Shown here piece by piece: positions 52,900 to 61,927 of a stretch of 64,000 bases of DNA. Every line of letters starts with the position of its first letter. Position 1 is the stretch's first letter. The DNA lies in NCBI GenBank assembly GCA_023376005.1, contig CM042145.1:101664091-101728090 (forward strand), read 5' to 3'. A program made the position numbers and the translations under genes. The notes under the pieces are model-generated. The model was not told the DNA's origin, made no database searches, and saw only the letters and a list, made by a program, of their open reading frames with translations. The DNA is from Doryteuthis pealeii. Its lineage: Eukaryota; Mollusca; Cephalopoda; Myopsida; Loliginidae.

Positions 52900-53430
52900 T
52901 AAATCCTGCGACAAGGAATTTCAGGAGGTCGTCTCGCCAAATTATGAAGTTGGATAAGATTTTTTTAAAAAACGGATTATGAAAGAATGAGCCCATTACT
53001 CACTAGTGGTGCCATTGTCAACATTGGTAAGCGCCAGCTAACTACACCGGAGAAGACAGTGCTAAACAAGGGTCTCAAGATTCCATACTTAGACCTGATA
53101 GCCCCAATTGAGAAGGCAGCCTTGAATATCCCTCAGGCCTGGTAAACAAGGGTCTTCACTTCGCCACAACCATCAAGCGGATTTCATACTTAGACTTGAT
53201 AGCCTTAATTGAAGAGGTAGTTTAAATATCCCTCAGGTCTGAGCGGATGAGCTAAGATGCAAAGTGAGACAGGCACTAGAGAAATCAAAGCCTCAAAACA
53301 TAACATAACAAAGGAGGAAAGACAGGCTATCAAATCACTACAACGGGATGAGAATATCATAATACTACCAGCAGACAAGGGCAATGCTACTGAGGTGATG
53401 GATAAGGTGGAATACTCCAACAAATCTTAA
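52900..53430 (+). pseudogene. Penelope-like element reverse transcriptase, N-terminal fossil
   Basis: Across frames it reads VNIGKRQLTTPEKTVLNKGL, (K)IPYLDLIAPIEKAALNIPQA, ELRCKVRQALEKSKPQNI and TKEERQAIKSLQRDENIIIL, then PADKGNATEVMDKVEYSNK. This order (LT..E..VLxKGLxF, IExA, LxxDxxIxILPADKGxxTVVMD) is diagnostic of the region before and at the start of the Penelope-like RT domain. An internal piece (CATACTTAGAC-TGATAGCC) is duplicated at 53088 and 53188, and the rest of RT and the GIY-YIG endonuclease are absent. Confidence 0.85.
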
Positions 53431-53562
53431 TGTAATTCAACAATTGATATATGTACTTTTGAAAATGAAATTAAAAACAAGGAAACACATGACTGTGGTA
53501 GTCACATGATATTTTTTGTTTTTAACTTCCTCTTCAAAAGTATATCTGTTAATCTCTAACAT

Positions 53563-53815
53563 CTATCTATACATATATAAAGGACAGTTGGTATGTATGT
53601 ATGTATGTATGTATGTATGCCTGGATGAAACTACAAAAATAAAACAATTAAAGATGAATTAAATATATATACATTAAACATCACCGGTTCTTGCTTTTTG
53701 TACAAAAATTATGAAGATTATTTGGTTCACATTCGAAGATTTTTAAAAATTAAAATATACATAGAAATAGCATTGAAATTCTACTGTCCTTTATATATGT
53801 ATAGAAGATAGATGC
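53563..53815. mobile_element. Helentron-like MITE with inverted ends
   Basis: TCTATCTATACATATATAAA, GGACAGT at the left and ACTGTCCTTTATATATGTAT, AGAAGATAGA at the right are inverted (about 27 bp). (GTAT)n lies inside the left end. AATAAAACAATTAAAGATGA and CACCGGTTCTTGCTTTTTGT resemble 24.08-24.15 kb. Confidence 0.65.
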
Positions 53816-53822
53816 ATAGGAT

Positions 53823-53897
53823 TTTTTTGAACCAAAGATTCCACCAAAATCAGTGGTGTTATACCACTGATTTTGGTGGAATCTTTGGTTCAAAAAG
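53823..53897. repeat. Perfect palindrome
   Basis: Arms of about 36 bp (TTTTTTGAACCAAAGATTCC... and inverse) with a TTAT centre. No hammerhead-like core. Confidence 0.93.
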
Positions 53898-54400
53898 TGT
53901 GACCTATCCTAGAGTATATATGCTTTTTTTTTTTTAATTTCTTTTTCTTTGTTTTAAAACTTTTCAGTAACAATTTAGCCCATTCTAAAATGTGTATCAT
54001 ACTTGTGGAGAGGAAAAGTGTATATTTAATTTCAGTCCAATCCATCATCCAGTAGTTTTGCTGCTTATACAATCTTACCACCACAAAAATGACAAAGAGC
54101 CAAATTCTTAAAGAAGACTAAGTGGAAGATAATTGATATTCTTTTTTTTTTTAAGTTATTTTACCAATTCCCAAGAATTTTTTTCTTCTTTTTTTCCTTC
54201 TTGGTGTTTATAAACCAACTAGTATATTTCTCATCTTAATAGATAGGGAAAAAAAACAAAAAAACACAAGCTGGAAAAGAGTGGACAAGCTCTAGGGGAG
54301 CCAACGGCCATCTACACTAACAGTAGTAAGATTGGTGTACTTACTACACACACAAACCCCCAAATTGGCCCTGGTCGTCAACCCATCTAGGACCTGGAAG
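53898..54400. other. No feature recognised
   Basis: AT-rich with poly(T) stretches. Confidence 0.4.
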
Positions 54401-54590
54401 AGTGTTATAAAACCATTGCTGCTGAATGCCTTACATGATCCCAAAGAAAGTGCAGGGAAGTAAACCCCGAAAAACAGCAGGTACTGTAAGCAACCAGAGT
54501 CCTTTGTTTATCAAAAATGACTCGATTTGTCATGAAATGACCTGAAAAAGTGTTGAGATGCTGTAAAATAACCAACCAACAATCTTTCCT
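54400..54590 (+). mobile_element. 5S-derived SINE, 3' part
   Basis: AACAGCAGGTACTGTAAGCA then CCTTTGTTTATCAAAAATGA and a tail GTCATGAAATGACCTGAAAA, GTTGAGATGCTGTAAAA. The 5S head is largely lost. Confidence 0.6.
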
Positions 54591-54591
54591 C

Positions 54592-54772
54592 AAAGCCCCG
54601 GTTCCTGCAGGATCACTATAGTCAAGCAGCAATGAGCCTGTTTAATACTTAATTGCATGACCACTTAAGCAACAGCAGGTACTATAAGTCTTTTTATTTA
54701 TCAAATATTACTTGATTTGGCATTAAATGACCTGAAAAAGGGTTGATATGCCGTAAAACAAAACAACCAACC
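54592..54772 (+). mobile_element. 5S-rRNA-derived SINE with full tail
   Basis: AAAGCCCCGGTTCCTGCAGG, ATCACTATAGTCAAGCAGCA, TTTAATACTTAATTGCATGA and AACAGCAGGTACTATAAGTC parallel the 31.26-kb copy. The tail GGCATTAAATGACCTGAAAA, GGTTGATATGCCGTAAAAC is the LT-family tail. Confidence 0.72.
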
Positions 54773-55535
54773 AAAATCAGCTGGATACCTTCAACTACTA
54801 TTCTACAATTTCCCTCCTCTCTTGACTATCCTTTTATCACCTTTTTTCTTCTTCTTTTTTTTTTTAATCAAAGAATTGATACAATGGTGGATACCGTTAT
54901 CTATAAGCATCCACTCTTTTCAATTGTCATCTGTTATCCACATTTTGTTGTTTTAAGAAATTTGGAATCCGTTCAGAACTTTGGCTAATCCTGGTAATTA
55001 TCTGATAATCTGGTTCTTGCTTCCAACTTTGTCCAAAAATATTCAACTTCTTATCTAGCTGAAACATTAACTTCATCAACCTCGGCACCGACGAGTACTT
55101 TGTTTTATTTTTATTTTTATTTTTATTTTTTTGGGGTCTTGTCTATCCCAGACTAAAAAGACTTCACACGTGCAACTACAGTCTTGACTTTATCTCCAAT
55201 ATTTACTGCTAGTTAAAGAAATGGTCGTAAAATATCTAAGATGAGAGAAAAAGATAGAATTTCAGTTTCTTTGGCTGAAGAATTAGAGCAATCCTCAAAA
55301 AAGCTTAAATTTCAGCTTTTATATCTTTTTTTTTCTTTCTTTTTTCCTCTATGAGCAGAGGAGATAGTGATAGTGCCCTGTTGGATGGATCTTCACAGGA
55401 TTTGATATTTTGGTTCACCTTAATGGTATTTTGGTAGGAAAGACTGGAGTGGGAGTATTTGTGGGTACTCATCTTTTCTCTAAATGTCACATGTAGTACT
55501 TAGTTACAGGATACTCATAATAACAGAGTCCATTA
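54773..55535. other. No feature recognised
   Basis: TTTTTAT-rich tract at about 55105-55130 and poly(T); no supported frame. Confidence 0.45.
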
Positions 55536-55539
55536 GCAG

Positions 55540-55852
55540 AGATGCTGATAGGTACGAGTCCTGCATCACTGAAGCATAAAAATCTAAAAGGACCCATTAA
55601 AATCATATCCATGCATTCCAGTGTTTTTTTTCTTCCCCTACCATTTCCAGCTAACAGTAAATCCATTTCAATATTTTCTTGGAAAGGAATTACTCTGTAT
55701 GGGGTTAGACGGCTTTAGTTGTTCATAGATAATACTTTGCAATTTATTAAGAAATTTTAGTTGGGACCCATCAAATTTCCAAGGGACTCATTCAAATCAA
55801 ATCCGTGTGTCCTGAGACACACTAAATTAATAAGCTATCAGCATCACTGCAT
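55540..55852 (-). mobile_element. hAT-like MITE, full length
   Basis: It opens CAGAGATGCTGATAGG and closes CTATCAGCATCACTG, with about 313 bp between the ends and all internal blocks in reverse order relative to 15.95 kb. Both termini are intact here. The flanks do not give a clean 8-bp duplication. Confidence 0.82.
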
Positions 55853-55949
55853 TAATTGGTTACAAGCAAAGATTATAGTGTACCAATAGTGTCTGTGGTT
55901 ATGATAACTGGTTGAGAGTAAAGTTGGTTAGTTGAGATTGAGATTTATT

Positions 55950-55992
55950 CAATGCAAAAAGCCTCATCCAGGATTTGAACTCGCACCTCCAC
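55950..55992 (-). mobile_element. SINE-A box-B fragment
   Basis: AAAAAGCCTCATCCAGGATT and TGAACTCGCACC. Confidence 0.55.
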
Positions 55993-56106
55993 TGGGGCAG
56001 GGGGGGGGTATATATTAGTCTGGCATAAAGCCACAAATATGGAGAACCTAATGTATATCAAAATCATGACAGTAATATTGGTATTTGAGAGGGAGTTGCA
56101 AACCAC

Positions 56107-56110
<4 letters not shown>

Positions 56111-56158
<48 letters not shown>
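56111..56158. repeat. (TA)n microsatellite
   Basis: A TA run of about 22 units, about 150 bp from HH13. Confidence 0.97.
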
Positions 56159-56159
<1 letters not shown>

Positions 56160-56307
56160 ATTGAAATAAAAGCAATTCAGATAAGAAAGGATTTGCATAA
56201 AAGAGTGCTCAATATTACTATAGCAGAGCAGGTATAAAACCTAAAATATACATATACACACATATACACAATTCCAATAAAAGAGAAAAACTCAAATAGA
56301 TCGTCAT

Positions 56308-56375
56308 TTGGCTATTATAAATTTATTTCAGCTGGTAACCCTATAAAAGAACCCAGTTTCATCAGATAGCCATTA
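56308..56375 (-). ncRNA. Hammerhead-like motif HH13, best overall
   Basis: Minus strand: CTGATGA at 56365-56359; A-T, an A-C mismatch, then stem II CTGG/CCAG; GAAA at 56329-56326; palindrome ATAAATTTAT (stem III); triplet AUA with cleavage predicted between 56316 and 56315. Stem I is a perfect six-pair GGCTAT/ATAGCC (56371-56366 with 56315-56310). Core, three helices and triplet are all present. A diverged relative is at 61.8 kb. Confidence 0.7.
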
Positions 56376-56399
56376 CACAATAGAGAAAAATAATAAAAT

Positions 56400-56620
56400 A
56401 TACTATTGTGTATAATATAGATATATTATTGTTCTCTCTTATTGTAATGGCTAATATTGTCCTGTACATAATTAATTAATTATCTTACATTGAGCTCTCC
56501 TAGGGACTTAAAAGAATCTTTGTATAAATCTATAGGGCTGCATGGGTTGTGGATATATGGAGAATAAAGAAGATCCCAAAAAGAATCATCTCCAAATTAC
56601 TTGTCTATTGGATATTTAGG
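56400..56620. other. Flank of HH13
   Basis: Contains TGAGCTCTCCTAGGGA, shared in inverse with 61.72 kb (CCCTAGGAGAGCTCA). Confidence 0.45.
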
Positions 56621-56621
56621 G

Positions 56622-56872
56622 GCCGAGTTAGTTCAGTCGGTAGAGCGTTCGGCTAGAAACCACAAGGTTCCTAGTTTGATACCGGTCCTCGCCAACTCAG
56701 CGTATGAGTAGCACAGGGATCTGTGCAGTAAAGTAAGGAGCTGATGGTAGGTGTGGCACTCCACCGCAGACGCTAAAATAATCTCCTTGGTCTAGCGCAA
56801 GTGAAAAGGGGATAGTCTCCCTTGCTGATTGGCTGATACCGACTTTAGGTGGCCCCGATGACTTTACTTACA
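56622..56872 (+). mobile_element. SINE-B, full length
   Basis: GGCCGAGTTAGTTCAGTCGG, TAGAGCGTTCGGCTA (box A side), GTTTGATACCGG (box B), GTATGAGTAGCACAGGGATC, GCTGATTGGCTGATACCGAC. The best-preserved plus-strand copy. Confidence 0.93.
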
Positions 56873-56896
56873 GGGTGTTCATAAAGTCTTGCTATC

Positions 56897-56956
<60 letters not shown>

Positions 56957-57060
56957 TATATATATATACATAGTGTTCATAAAGTCTTGCAGCAATTCTA
57001 AAATTTAAAACCTAATAACTCACGTTGTACAAATGATAGAATCATTTATCAAAAAACAAA
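56873..57060. mobile_element. Mariner-type termini around (TA)n
   Basis: CAGGGTGTTCATAAAGTCTT at 56875 and AGTGTTCATAAAGTCTTGCA at 56975 are two direct copies of a mariner-like terminal repeat separated by (TA)n. No transposase remains. Confidence 0.6.
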
Positions 57061-57166
57061 AAAACAAATGAAAGTTCAACTCTTGGAGTTTTATTTTTTA
57101 TTTATGTTTTGATTATTGCAACAAGACTGCAATCTTTGTTGTTACTGTTCCAGGACTCATAGACAC

Positions 57167-57174
<8 letters not shown>

Positions 57175-57222
<48 letters not shown>
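57175..57222. repeat. (TG)n microsatellite
   Basis: A perfect TG run after a short TA run. Confidence 0.97.
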
Positions 57223-57223
<1 letters not shown>

Positions 57224-57244
57224 TTGGGCAGCATTCTTTCATTT

Positions 57245-57452
57245 ATACATGTAGAATTAAACAAAAGACACATCTCCTGTTTAACAATTTTATTTTTTTT
57301 ATCTTTTCGAGTTTTCTGGCCAACTTTTTAATGTTTGGGTGGAATTCGAGGATAAGTCCACCAAAGTTCAGGTCCCAAGTACTTTCAGCACTTCGAAGTG
57401 CCATCATCAAAAATAAAATTGTTAAACAGGAGATGTGTCTTTTATTTAATTC

Positions 57453-57460
<8 letters not shown>
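57245..57460. repeat. Inverted repeat enclosing HH16
   Basis: GTAGAATTAAACAAAAGACA, CATCTCCTGTTTAACAATTT (57248-57297) is inverted at 57410-57460. (TG)n and (TA)n lie outside. Confidence 0.88.
57368..57412 (-). ncRNA. Hammerhead-like motif HH16, C-to-U core change
   Basis: Minus strand: TTGATGA (57410-57404) in place of CTGATGA, one extra T, stem II GCACTTCGAAGTGC, GAAA at 57386-57383, palindrome AAGTACTT, triplet CUU. No stem I pairing near the core. The first core C is required in known hammerheads, so it is probably inactive. Confidence 0.5.
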
Positions 57461-57489
<29 letters not shown>

Positions 57490-57677
57490 CTTGTTTTTCA
57501 ACAGTGTGAAAACATAACCAGGATATTTAATTCATATCAGACAATCAGGTTCTCCCCCATAGGAAGATTGGCATGCCACAATCTTCCTACCATTATTTGG
57601 CACTGTGTTCTACTAAATTAAGCTTAATCGTTTGTGTGTGGGCATGTATTTATAGATTTATTTTTGTATCCGTGTAC

Positions 57678-57679
<2 letters not shown>

Positions 57680-57721
<42 letters not shown>
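57680..57721. repeat. (TA)n microsatellite
   Basis: A TA run continuous with the A/T tail of the adjoining SINE-A. Confidence 0.97.
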
Positions 57722-57725
<4 letters not shown>

Positions 57726-58006
57726 CAACCCCTCCGCACGAGCAGGATGCGACACAAGGTCAATTTCTTAAGTGGAGTTCAGCAGGTTTGAATTCAGAGT
57801 TTTCCTTCTCTTAGACCGGTTGCCTAACCAAGGTTAAAGAGTCCAGTCTGCCATACTATTTACCCATAGCTGGAGGGAGAGTAGGATTCATACCTTTCCC
57901 AAGGATATTACCGCTAAATGAAATGCAATTACCACGTCCAGGATTTGAACTCGGGGCAACGAGTCCATTTCCCATGGCTTTAGCCATTACACCACGCACT
58001 TCCTAC
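57722..58006 (-). mobile_element. SINE-A, full length with target duplication
   Basis: From CACCAACCCCTCCGCACGAG to CATTACACCACGCACTTCC. TACAGGGATATATA occurs at its right (58006-58020) and at the far left of the (TA)n (57676-57690), so the TA tract lies inside the duplication and grew from the SINE tail. Confidence 0.93.
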
Positions 58007-58017
58007 AGGGATATATA

Positions 58018-58070
58018 TACAGGGTGTAAAGAAAGTCCACGTGCACATGGACTTTATGGACAACTTATAC
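58018..58070. mobile_element. Mariner-like palindromic remnant
   Basis: CAGGGTGTAAAGAAAGTCCA, CGTGCACATGGACTTTATGG: two inverted terminal-like halves nearly touching. Confidence 0.5.
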
Positions 58071-58174
58071 AACCTCCTCCACCCAGACAATTTGATCACA
58101 GTCTAATATTAGCATTTAAAGCCTAACATGCTATCCAATGATAGAAAACTAATCCAAGCCATTTTTGTTCCCTA

Positions 58175-58680
58175 GTCATGGTTGGTCGGTTGGATTTTAT
58201 GACATGTCACCCCCCTGGGGTATTTGATACTGAAGAAGTTTTTGTTTTATTCATTCTTGTTAGATATTCAATTTTCTTTAAAAACTCACTTTTTGATCTA
58301 TTTAATGTTTTCTTGGTGTTTGGTTCCTTATTGCAAAAGTACCAGTCTCAGGTTTGTTTCAGAAATATGGCAGGGGTGTTTACGTAGTGATTTTTCAGTA
58401 TAAACAAGTGACACATGTGGGAGCCACGTCCAGCATCTTACAGTAGTGTCGCAGTGGTGGTAGAGCCGCGACTCTCTCACCTTTGCGACAAGTAAACAAA
58501 GAAATAATTACTCACTTTTTGATCTATTTAATGTTAGTACTCTAACAGGTATAACCACTCGGGATCAGAATGGACCTGGGAGCAATGGCAATGAAGGGGT
58601 ACTCGAAACACTCCCCAAAACTCTAGAATTGGAACCTTACCATTAAATACAGTTTAGCATCATACCTAGAGGACACATTC
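58175..58680 (-). mobile_element. LT repeat, interrupted
   Basis: The tail complement TTGGTCGGTTGGATTTTATG, GACATGTCACC; then ACAGGTATAACCACTCGGGA, CAGAATGGACCTGGGAGCAA, TCTAGAATTGGAACCTTACC. About 58310-58530 is unrelated sequence. Confidence 0.6.
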
Positions 58681-59370
58681 CTTAGTCATTTCTCTGAACT
58701 GCAATATTTCTTTAATGACTCAACCAACGAAACTGAAACTCTTTTAACATCAAAATCCAAAAAAATTATTTTCAAGTCATGTGCTGCTGGCAAATCTGTT
58801 GTTGATCCATGTTGATATTTAAGCTTTCACAGACAGAAGTCTTATGTCAGCTTCCAATAAGAGAGAGAGAGAGAGAGAGAGAGAGGCCTAGAAAATATTT
58901 GAAATGTGTGACTGGGGTATCAGCTACCAATGTCAACAAGCCTTATCTCACTGCAGAGGGGGGAGAAAAAAAGAAAAGAAAGAAAAAAAGCCACTAAACA
59001 TAGTAAAACTGATGGTTTTAGGGAAGGGCATAAGTCAAAGAATCTTAGTTCTGAGTCATAAGCTCTAAAATTCTGAGTCACCAATTTGAACTTTCACTGT
59101 GCAAGGAGGTTCTTGAAATAATCAGTTAAAATTGAGGGCGTTCTGTTATATACATACGCGCACACACGCGTTATTTGTTGTTGGTACCATGATGAAGGAG
59201 ATGATGGGGGTTGCTAAATATCTCTAGTACAAAGTGAGTTATTTGGCACTGCCCATCTCCTCTCCAATTAATAGATTAAGATAGTATGGGATCATGTAGT
59301 ACCGGTAGGAGGAAGTATTCTTCACTTGACTGCAACAAATATATCCCTATAGAGTAATATTATACATGTG
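58681..59370. other. No gene recognised
   Basis: (GA)n at 58860-58886 and a short GGGGGAGAAAAAAAGAAAAG tract. Confidence 0.5.
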
Positions 59371-59373
59371 CCC

Positions 59374-59433
<60 letters not shown>

Positions 59434-59502
59434 GTTATTATGGGTCCAACGGGAGAAAATTAAATATTTTATAAAAAAGAAGGTCCGCAAAATGGATTAC
59501 GT

Positions 59503-59545
59503 TTGCGACACATGTTTCAGATCTTCTGATATCTTCTTCAGGCTT
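59503..59545 (-). ncRNA. Hammerhead-like motif HH17a
   Basis: Minus strand: CTGAAGA at 59541-59535; stem II AGAT/ATCT with no extra base; GAAA at 59518-59515; stem III ACA/TGT with a 2-nt gap; triplet GUC with cleavage predicted between 59507 and 59506. Stem I is GC/GC only. One of the copies closest to the canonical spacing. Confidence 0.62.
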
Positions 59546-59560
59546 TGATCAATCATATGC

Positions 59561-59606
59561 ATGAAGAAGATATCAGAAGATCTGAAACACATGTCGCAAA
59601 TGTAAG
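59561..59606 (+). ncRNA. Hammerhead-like motif HH17b, core-mutated
   Basis: Plus strand: ATGAAGA replaces CTGAAGA; stem II AGAT/ATCT; GAAA at 59584-59587; stem III ACA/TGT; triplet GUC. Nearly identical to HH17a except for the lost core C. Confidence 0.5.
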
Positions 59607-59681
59607 ATAAAAATAAAAAATAAAACATTTGAAAAGGTGGAATGAAAACATCACACAATGCTGTTAAAGAGAAAACAATAT

Positions 59682-59721
<40 letters not shown>

Positions 59722-59772
59722 GAAAAAATGGAAGTGAATCCAACAGTATGTAATATTTTTCAACTTTTTTAC

Positions 59773-59774
<2 letters not shown>

Positions 59775-59814
<40 letters not shown>
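59775..59814. repeat. (TA)n microsatellite
   Basis: A TA run adjoining the LTR-like repeat. Confidence 0.97.
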
Positions 59815-59816
<2 letters not shown>

Positions 59817-60052
59817 AAGTCAGTCAGTCTACAGTTGATATTTATGGAAATCAAGAATAGTCCATTCATGTATTTGGGTGAGTCCATTCCTTGAGTTCTG
59901 ATTAGCTGCTTGGTTTCTATGATGTTGTGGAGTTTCATAAATACCCTGTCATTCTGCAGTAGGATTGTAGATAGGTTCGTATTCAGTTACGACTACTTGT
60001 TACCATGTCTTACCAATTCGATGGTAATTGGAACTTAGTTTGATTATTCTAC
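59815..60052 (-). mobile_element. LTR-like repeat (solo)
   Basis: Minus strand: TGTAGAATAATCAAACTAAG to GACTGACTTCAATA. It contains AGCAGCTAATCAGAACTCAA and CATGAATGGACTATTCTTGA, matching 34.95 and 51.69 kb. Confidence 0.72.
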
Positions 60053-60074
60053 AATATATTTCTATACATGCCCA

Positions 60075-60265
60075 TAACACAGTCGGTATAAGCCAGACAG
60101 TGAGGGAGTCTATCCCCTTTTCACTAGCGCTAAACCAAGGAGATTGTTATGGCATCGGAGGTGGAGTGCCACACCTATCATCAGCTTCTTATTTTACTAC
60201 ACAGATCTCTGTGCTACTTGTACGCCGAGTTGGTGAGGGCCGGTATCGAACCAGGAACCTTGCCC
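60075..60265 (-). mobile_element. SINE-B, lacking the head end
   Basis: CAGTCGGTATAAGCCAGACA, GGGAGTCTATCCCCTTTTCA to GGCCGGTATCGAACCAGG. Confidence 0.85.
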
Positions 60266-60454
60266 AAGCACATATAAAAAGGCTTGCATAAGCACACACA
60301 CACACACACACACACCCCACATTTATTGAAAGTTTATAAAAGCAATAATGATTCTACTTAATGCTACGTGAGACACACTTAATCATGTAACTTACTCTGG
60401 CTAAAGGCTATAATAATGGGTCACTCAGTGAAGATTGAAATTCATATAAAATCT
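60266..60454. repeat. (CA)n and flanks
   Basis: (CA)n at 60293-60315, otherwise unassigned. Confidence 0.8.
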
Positions 60455-60665
60455 TGAAGAATAATTAAAGTTCCAATTACCGTCGAACTGGGAAGACAAG
60501 GAAACAAACGGTTGTAACTCAAATACAAGCCCGAATGCTACAAAGTCCACTGCAAAATGACAAAGTATATATAAGACTCCACAATGTCATTCAAATCAAG
60601 CAGTCAAGCAGCCAATCAGAACTCAAGGAATGGAATCACCCAAATCATATGAGATTTCATGGTTA
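60455..60665 (+). mobile_element. LTR-like repeat, 3'-truncated
   Basis: GAATAATTAAAGTTCCAATT, ACCGTCGAACTGGGAAGACA and AGCAGCCAATCAGAACTCAA. Confidence 0.68.
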
Positions 60666-60950
60666 TTCATCTCTCATCTCATGTTTATATAATGTCAAAC
60701 ATGTGCTAAATAGATTCAAGGTACAAAAATTCATAGTGCTCACAGGTGAAATTCTGAGCACTTTCAATCAACATCTGTCATTGTCAAGAGAAAAACTGTG
60801 GAAAGTCCAATATTTTGATATTCTTGATCCTAACATTAATTGAATTAATTAGTAAATTAATTAATGTTTGTAACATTGTTAAAGTTTTAACTATTGTATT
60901 GCATTTGTAACATTGTGTTCCAAGTGTTAAAAGTTAAGTGTCCTGGGTAC
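60666..60950. other. Open frame tail, product unknown
   Basis: A plus frame (60535-60843) begins inside the LTR-like repeat and ends SREKLWKVQYFDILDPNIN. It is not recognised and is not called a gene. Confidence 0.3.
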
Positions 60951-61430
60951 AACATCAAACTTCATCTAATGGTGAAGTTCCAATTTTGTAGCTCTGGGAA
61001 ATGTGGAGTATCCTCAGCCACTGCCTTCTAGCGCATTATATGATAGAAAGGCTTGGGGGGGGGGTTGCCATAAAGGCAAAGGGGCTGGTATAACTATGTT
61101 GGTGGGAATACAAACCCACCCATTAGCTTCGGCTTGTGGGTGGGCCAACATTAAAATGAGGCCTTGTGCCCAGCCCATACAAGTGGGGTATGAGGCAAAT
61201 ACCCAACTATGTAGGTGCTAAGGCTTGGCCAGCTGATTGATTGGAGGGGGGGGGGTCTCTCAATCTAGCTAAAGTATGGGCCAAAGTGGAATGTAACATG
61301 TCATGGACTGCTCAGCCACCAAAAATATGTCCTTAAGCATCACAGGTCATCACCGATGGCCAACAAGTTGCCTTATTGAGGAGGTAGTCTTACCCCACTG
61401 CAAAGGTGCAGTCCGTATATTCTTAAGTGT
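60950..61430. mobile_element. LT and R3 fragments, rearranged
   Basis: AGTGTCCTGGGTACAACATC (plus LT piece), CCTCAGCCACTGCCTTCTAG (minus LT piece), a TGGGCCAACATTAAAATGAG R3-like part, then GGTGCTAAGGCTTGGCCAGC, and a TGTCATGGACTGCTCAGCCA end as at 29.44 kb. Confidence 0.6.
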
Positions 61431-61439
61431 CTTCTATAA

Positions 61440-61572
61440 TATAGATCAAATCTTCATAATTTCCAACAGAAAAAGGAAGATCTGGTGATAGTGAATGTGT
61501 ATATATATATTTACTTTATTATTAATTGTTTTATTTTCGTGGACATACATACACCTGCCTATACACAACTGA

Positions 61573-61575
<3 letters not shown>
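61440..61575 (-). mobile_element. Helentron-like end
   Basis: GATCTGGTGATAGTGAATGT, (TA)n, TTTACTTTATTATTAATTGT and ACATACATACACCTGCC match the composite array at 34.1 kb. Confidence 0.6.

Positions 61576-61577
<2 letters not shown>

Positions 61578-61618
<41 letters not shown>
61578..61618. repeat. (TA)n microsatellite
   Basis: A TA run of about 20 units. Confidence 0.97.
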
Positions 61619-61621
<3 letters not shown>

Positions 61622-61807
61622 ATAATCCAACTGACTGGTATGGTATCTCGCTGTACATCCACAATGTATGCGCATGTAGATGCAAACTTATAGATTTATA
61701 CAAGGATTTTTATAAATCCCTAGGAGAGCTCAATGTATAATAACTAATATATTAATTATATACAGAGCAATATCTATACTTTCAATGAAAGAAAAATTTA
61801 AACCGTC

Positions 61808-61872
61808 ATTTGACTATTATAAATTTACTTCAACCAGAACTTAATATGAGTCCAGTCTCATCAGATAGCATT
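61808..61872 (-). ncRNA. Hammerhead-like motif HH14 (diverged HH13 relative)
   Basis: Minus strand: CTGATGA at 61864-61858; a long stem II region with GACTGG; GAAG in place of GAAA; TAAATTTATA palindrome; stem I GCTAT/ATAG(T)C. The GAAG change puts G15.1 opposite U16.1. Flanked by (TA)n on the right. Confidence 0.5.
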
Positions 61873-61878
61873 TACAAT

Positions 61879-61879
<1 letters not shown>

Positions 61880-61923
<44 letters not shown>
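61880..61923. repeat. (TA)n microsatellite
   Basis: A TA run that directly abuts the mariner terminus. Confidence 0.97.

Positions 61924-61927
<4 letters not shown>

Larger units (their letters stand above)
59376..59660. mobile_element. HH17 element: opposed pair beside (TA)n
   Basis: After (TA)n (59376-59429) come TATGGGTCCAACGGGAGAAA and ATTAAATATTTTATAAAAAA as at 21.16 kb. A minus-strand core (59506-59545) and a plus-strand copy (59561-59600) face each other around TTGATCAATCATATGC. (TA)n and (TG)n follow at about 59682. Confidence 0.8.

Noticed and set aside
60535..60843. 102-codon open frame as a gene
   Set aside because: It starts within an LTR-like repeat and has no recognised domain.
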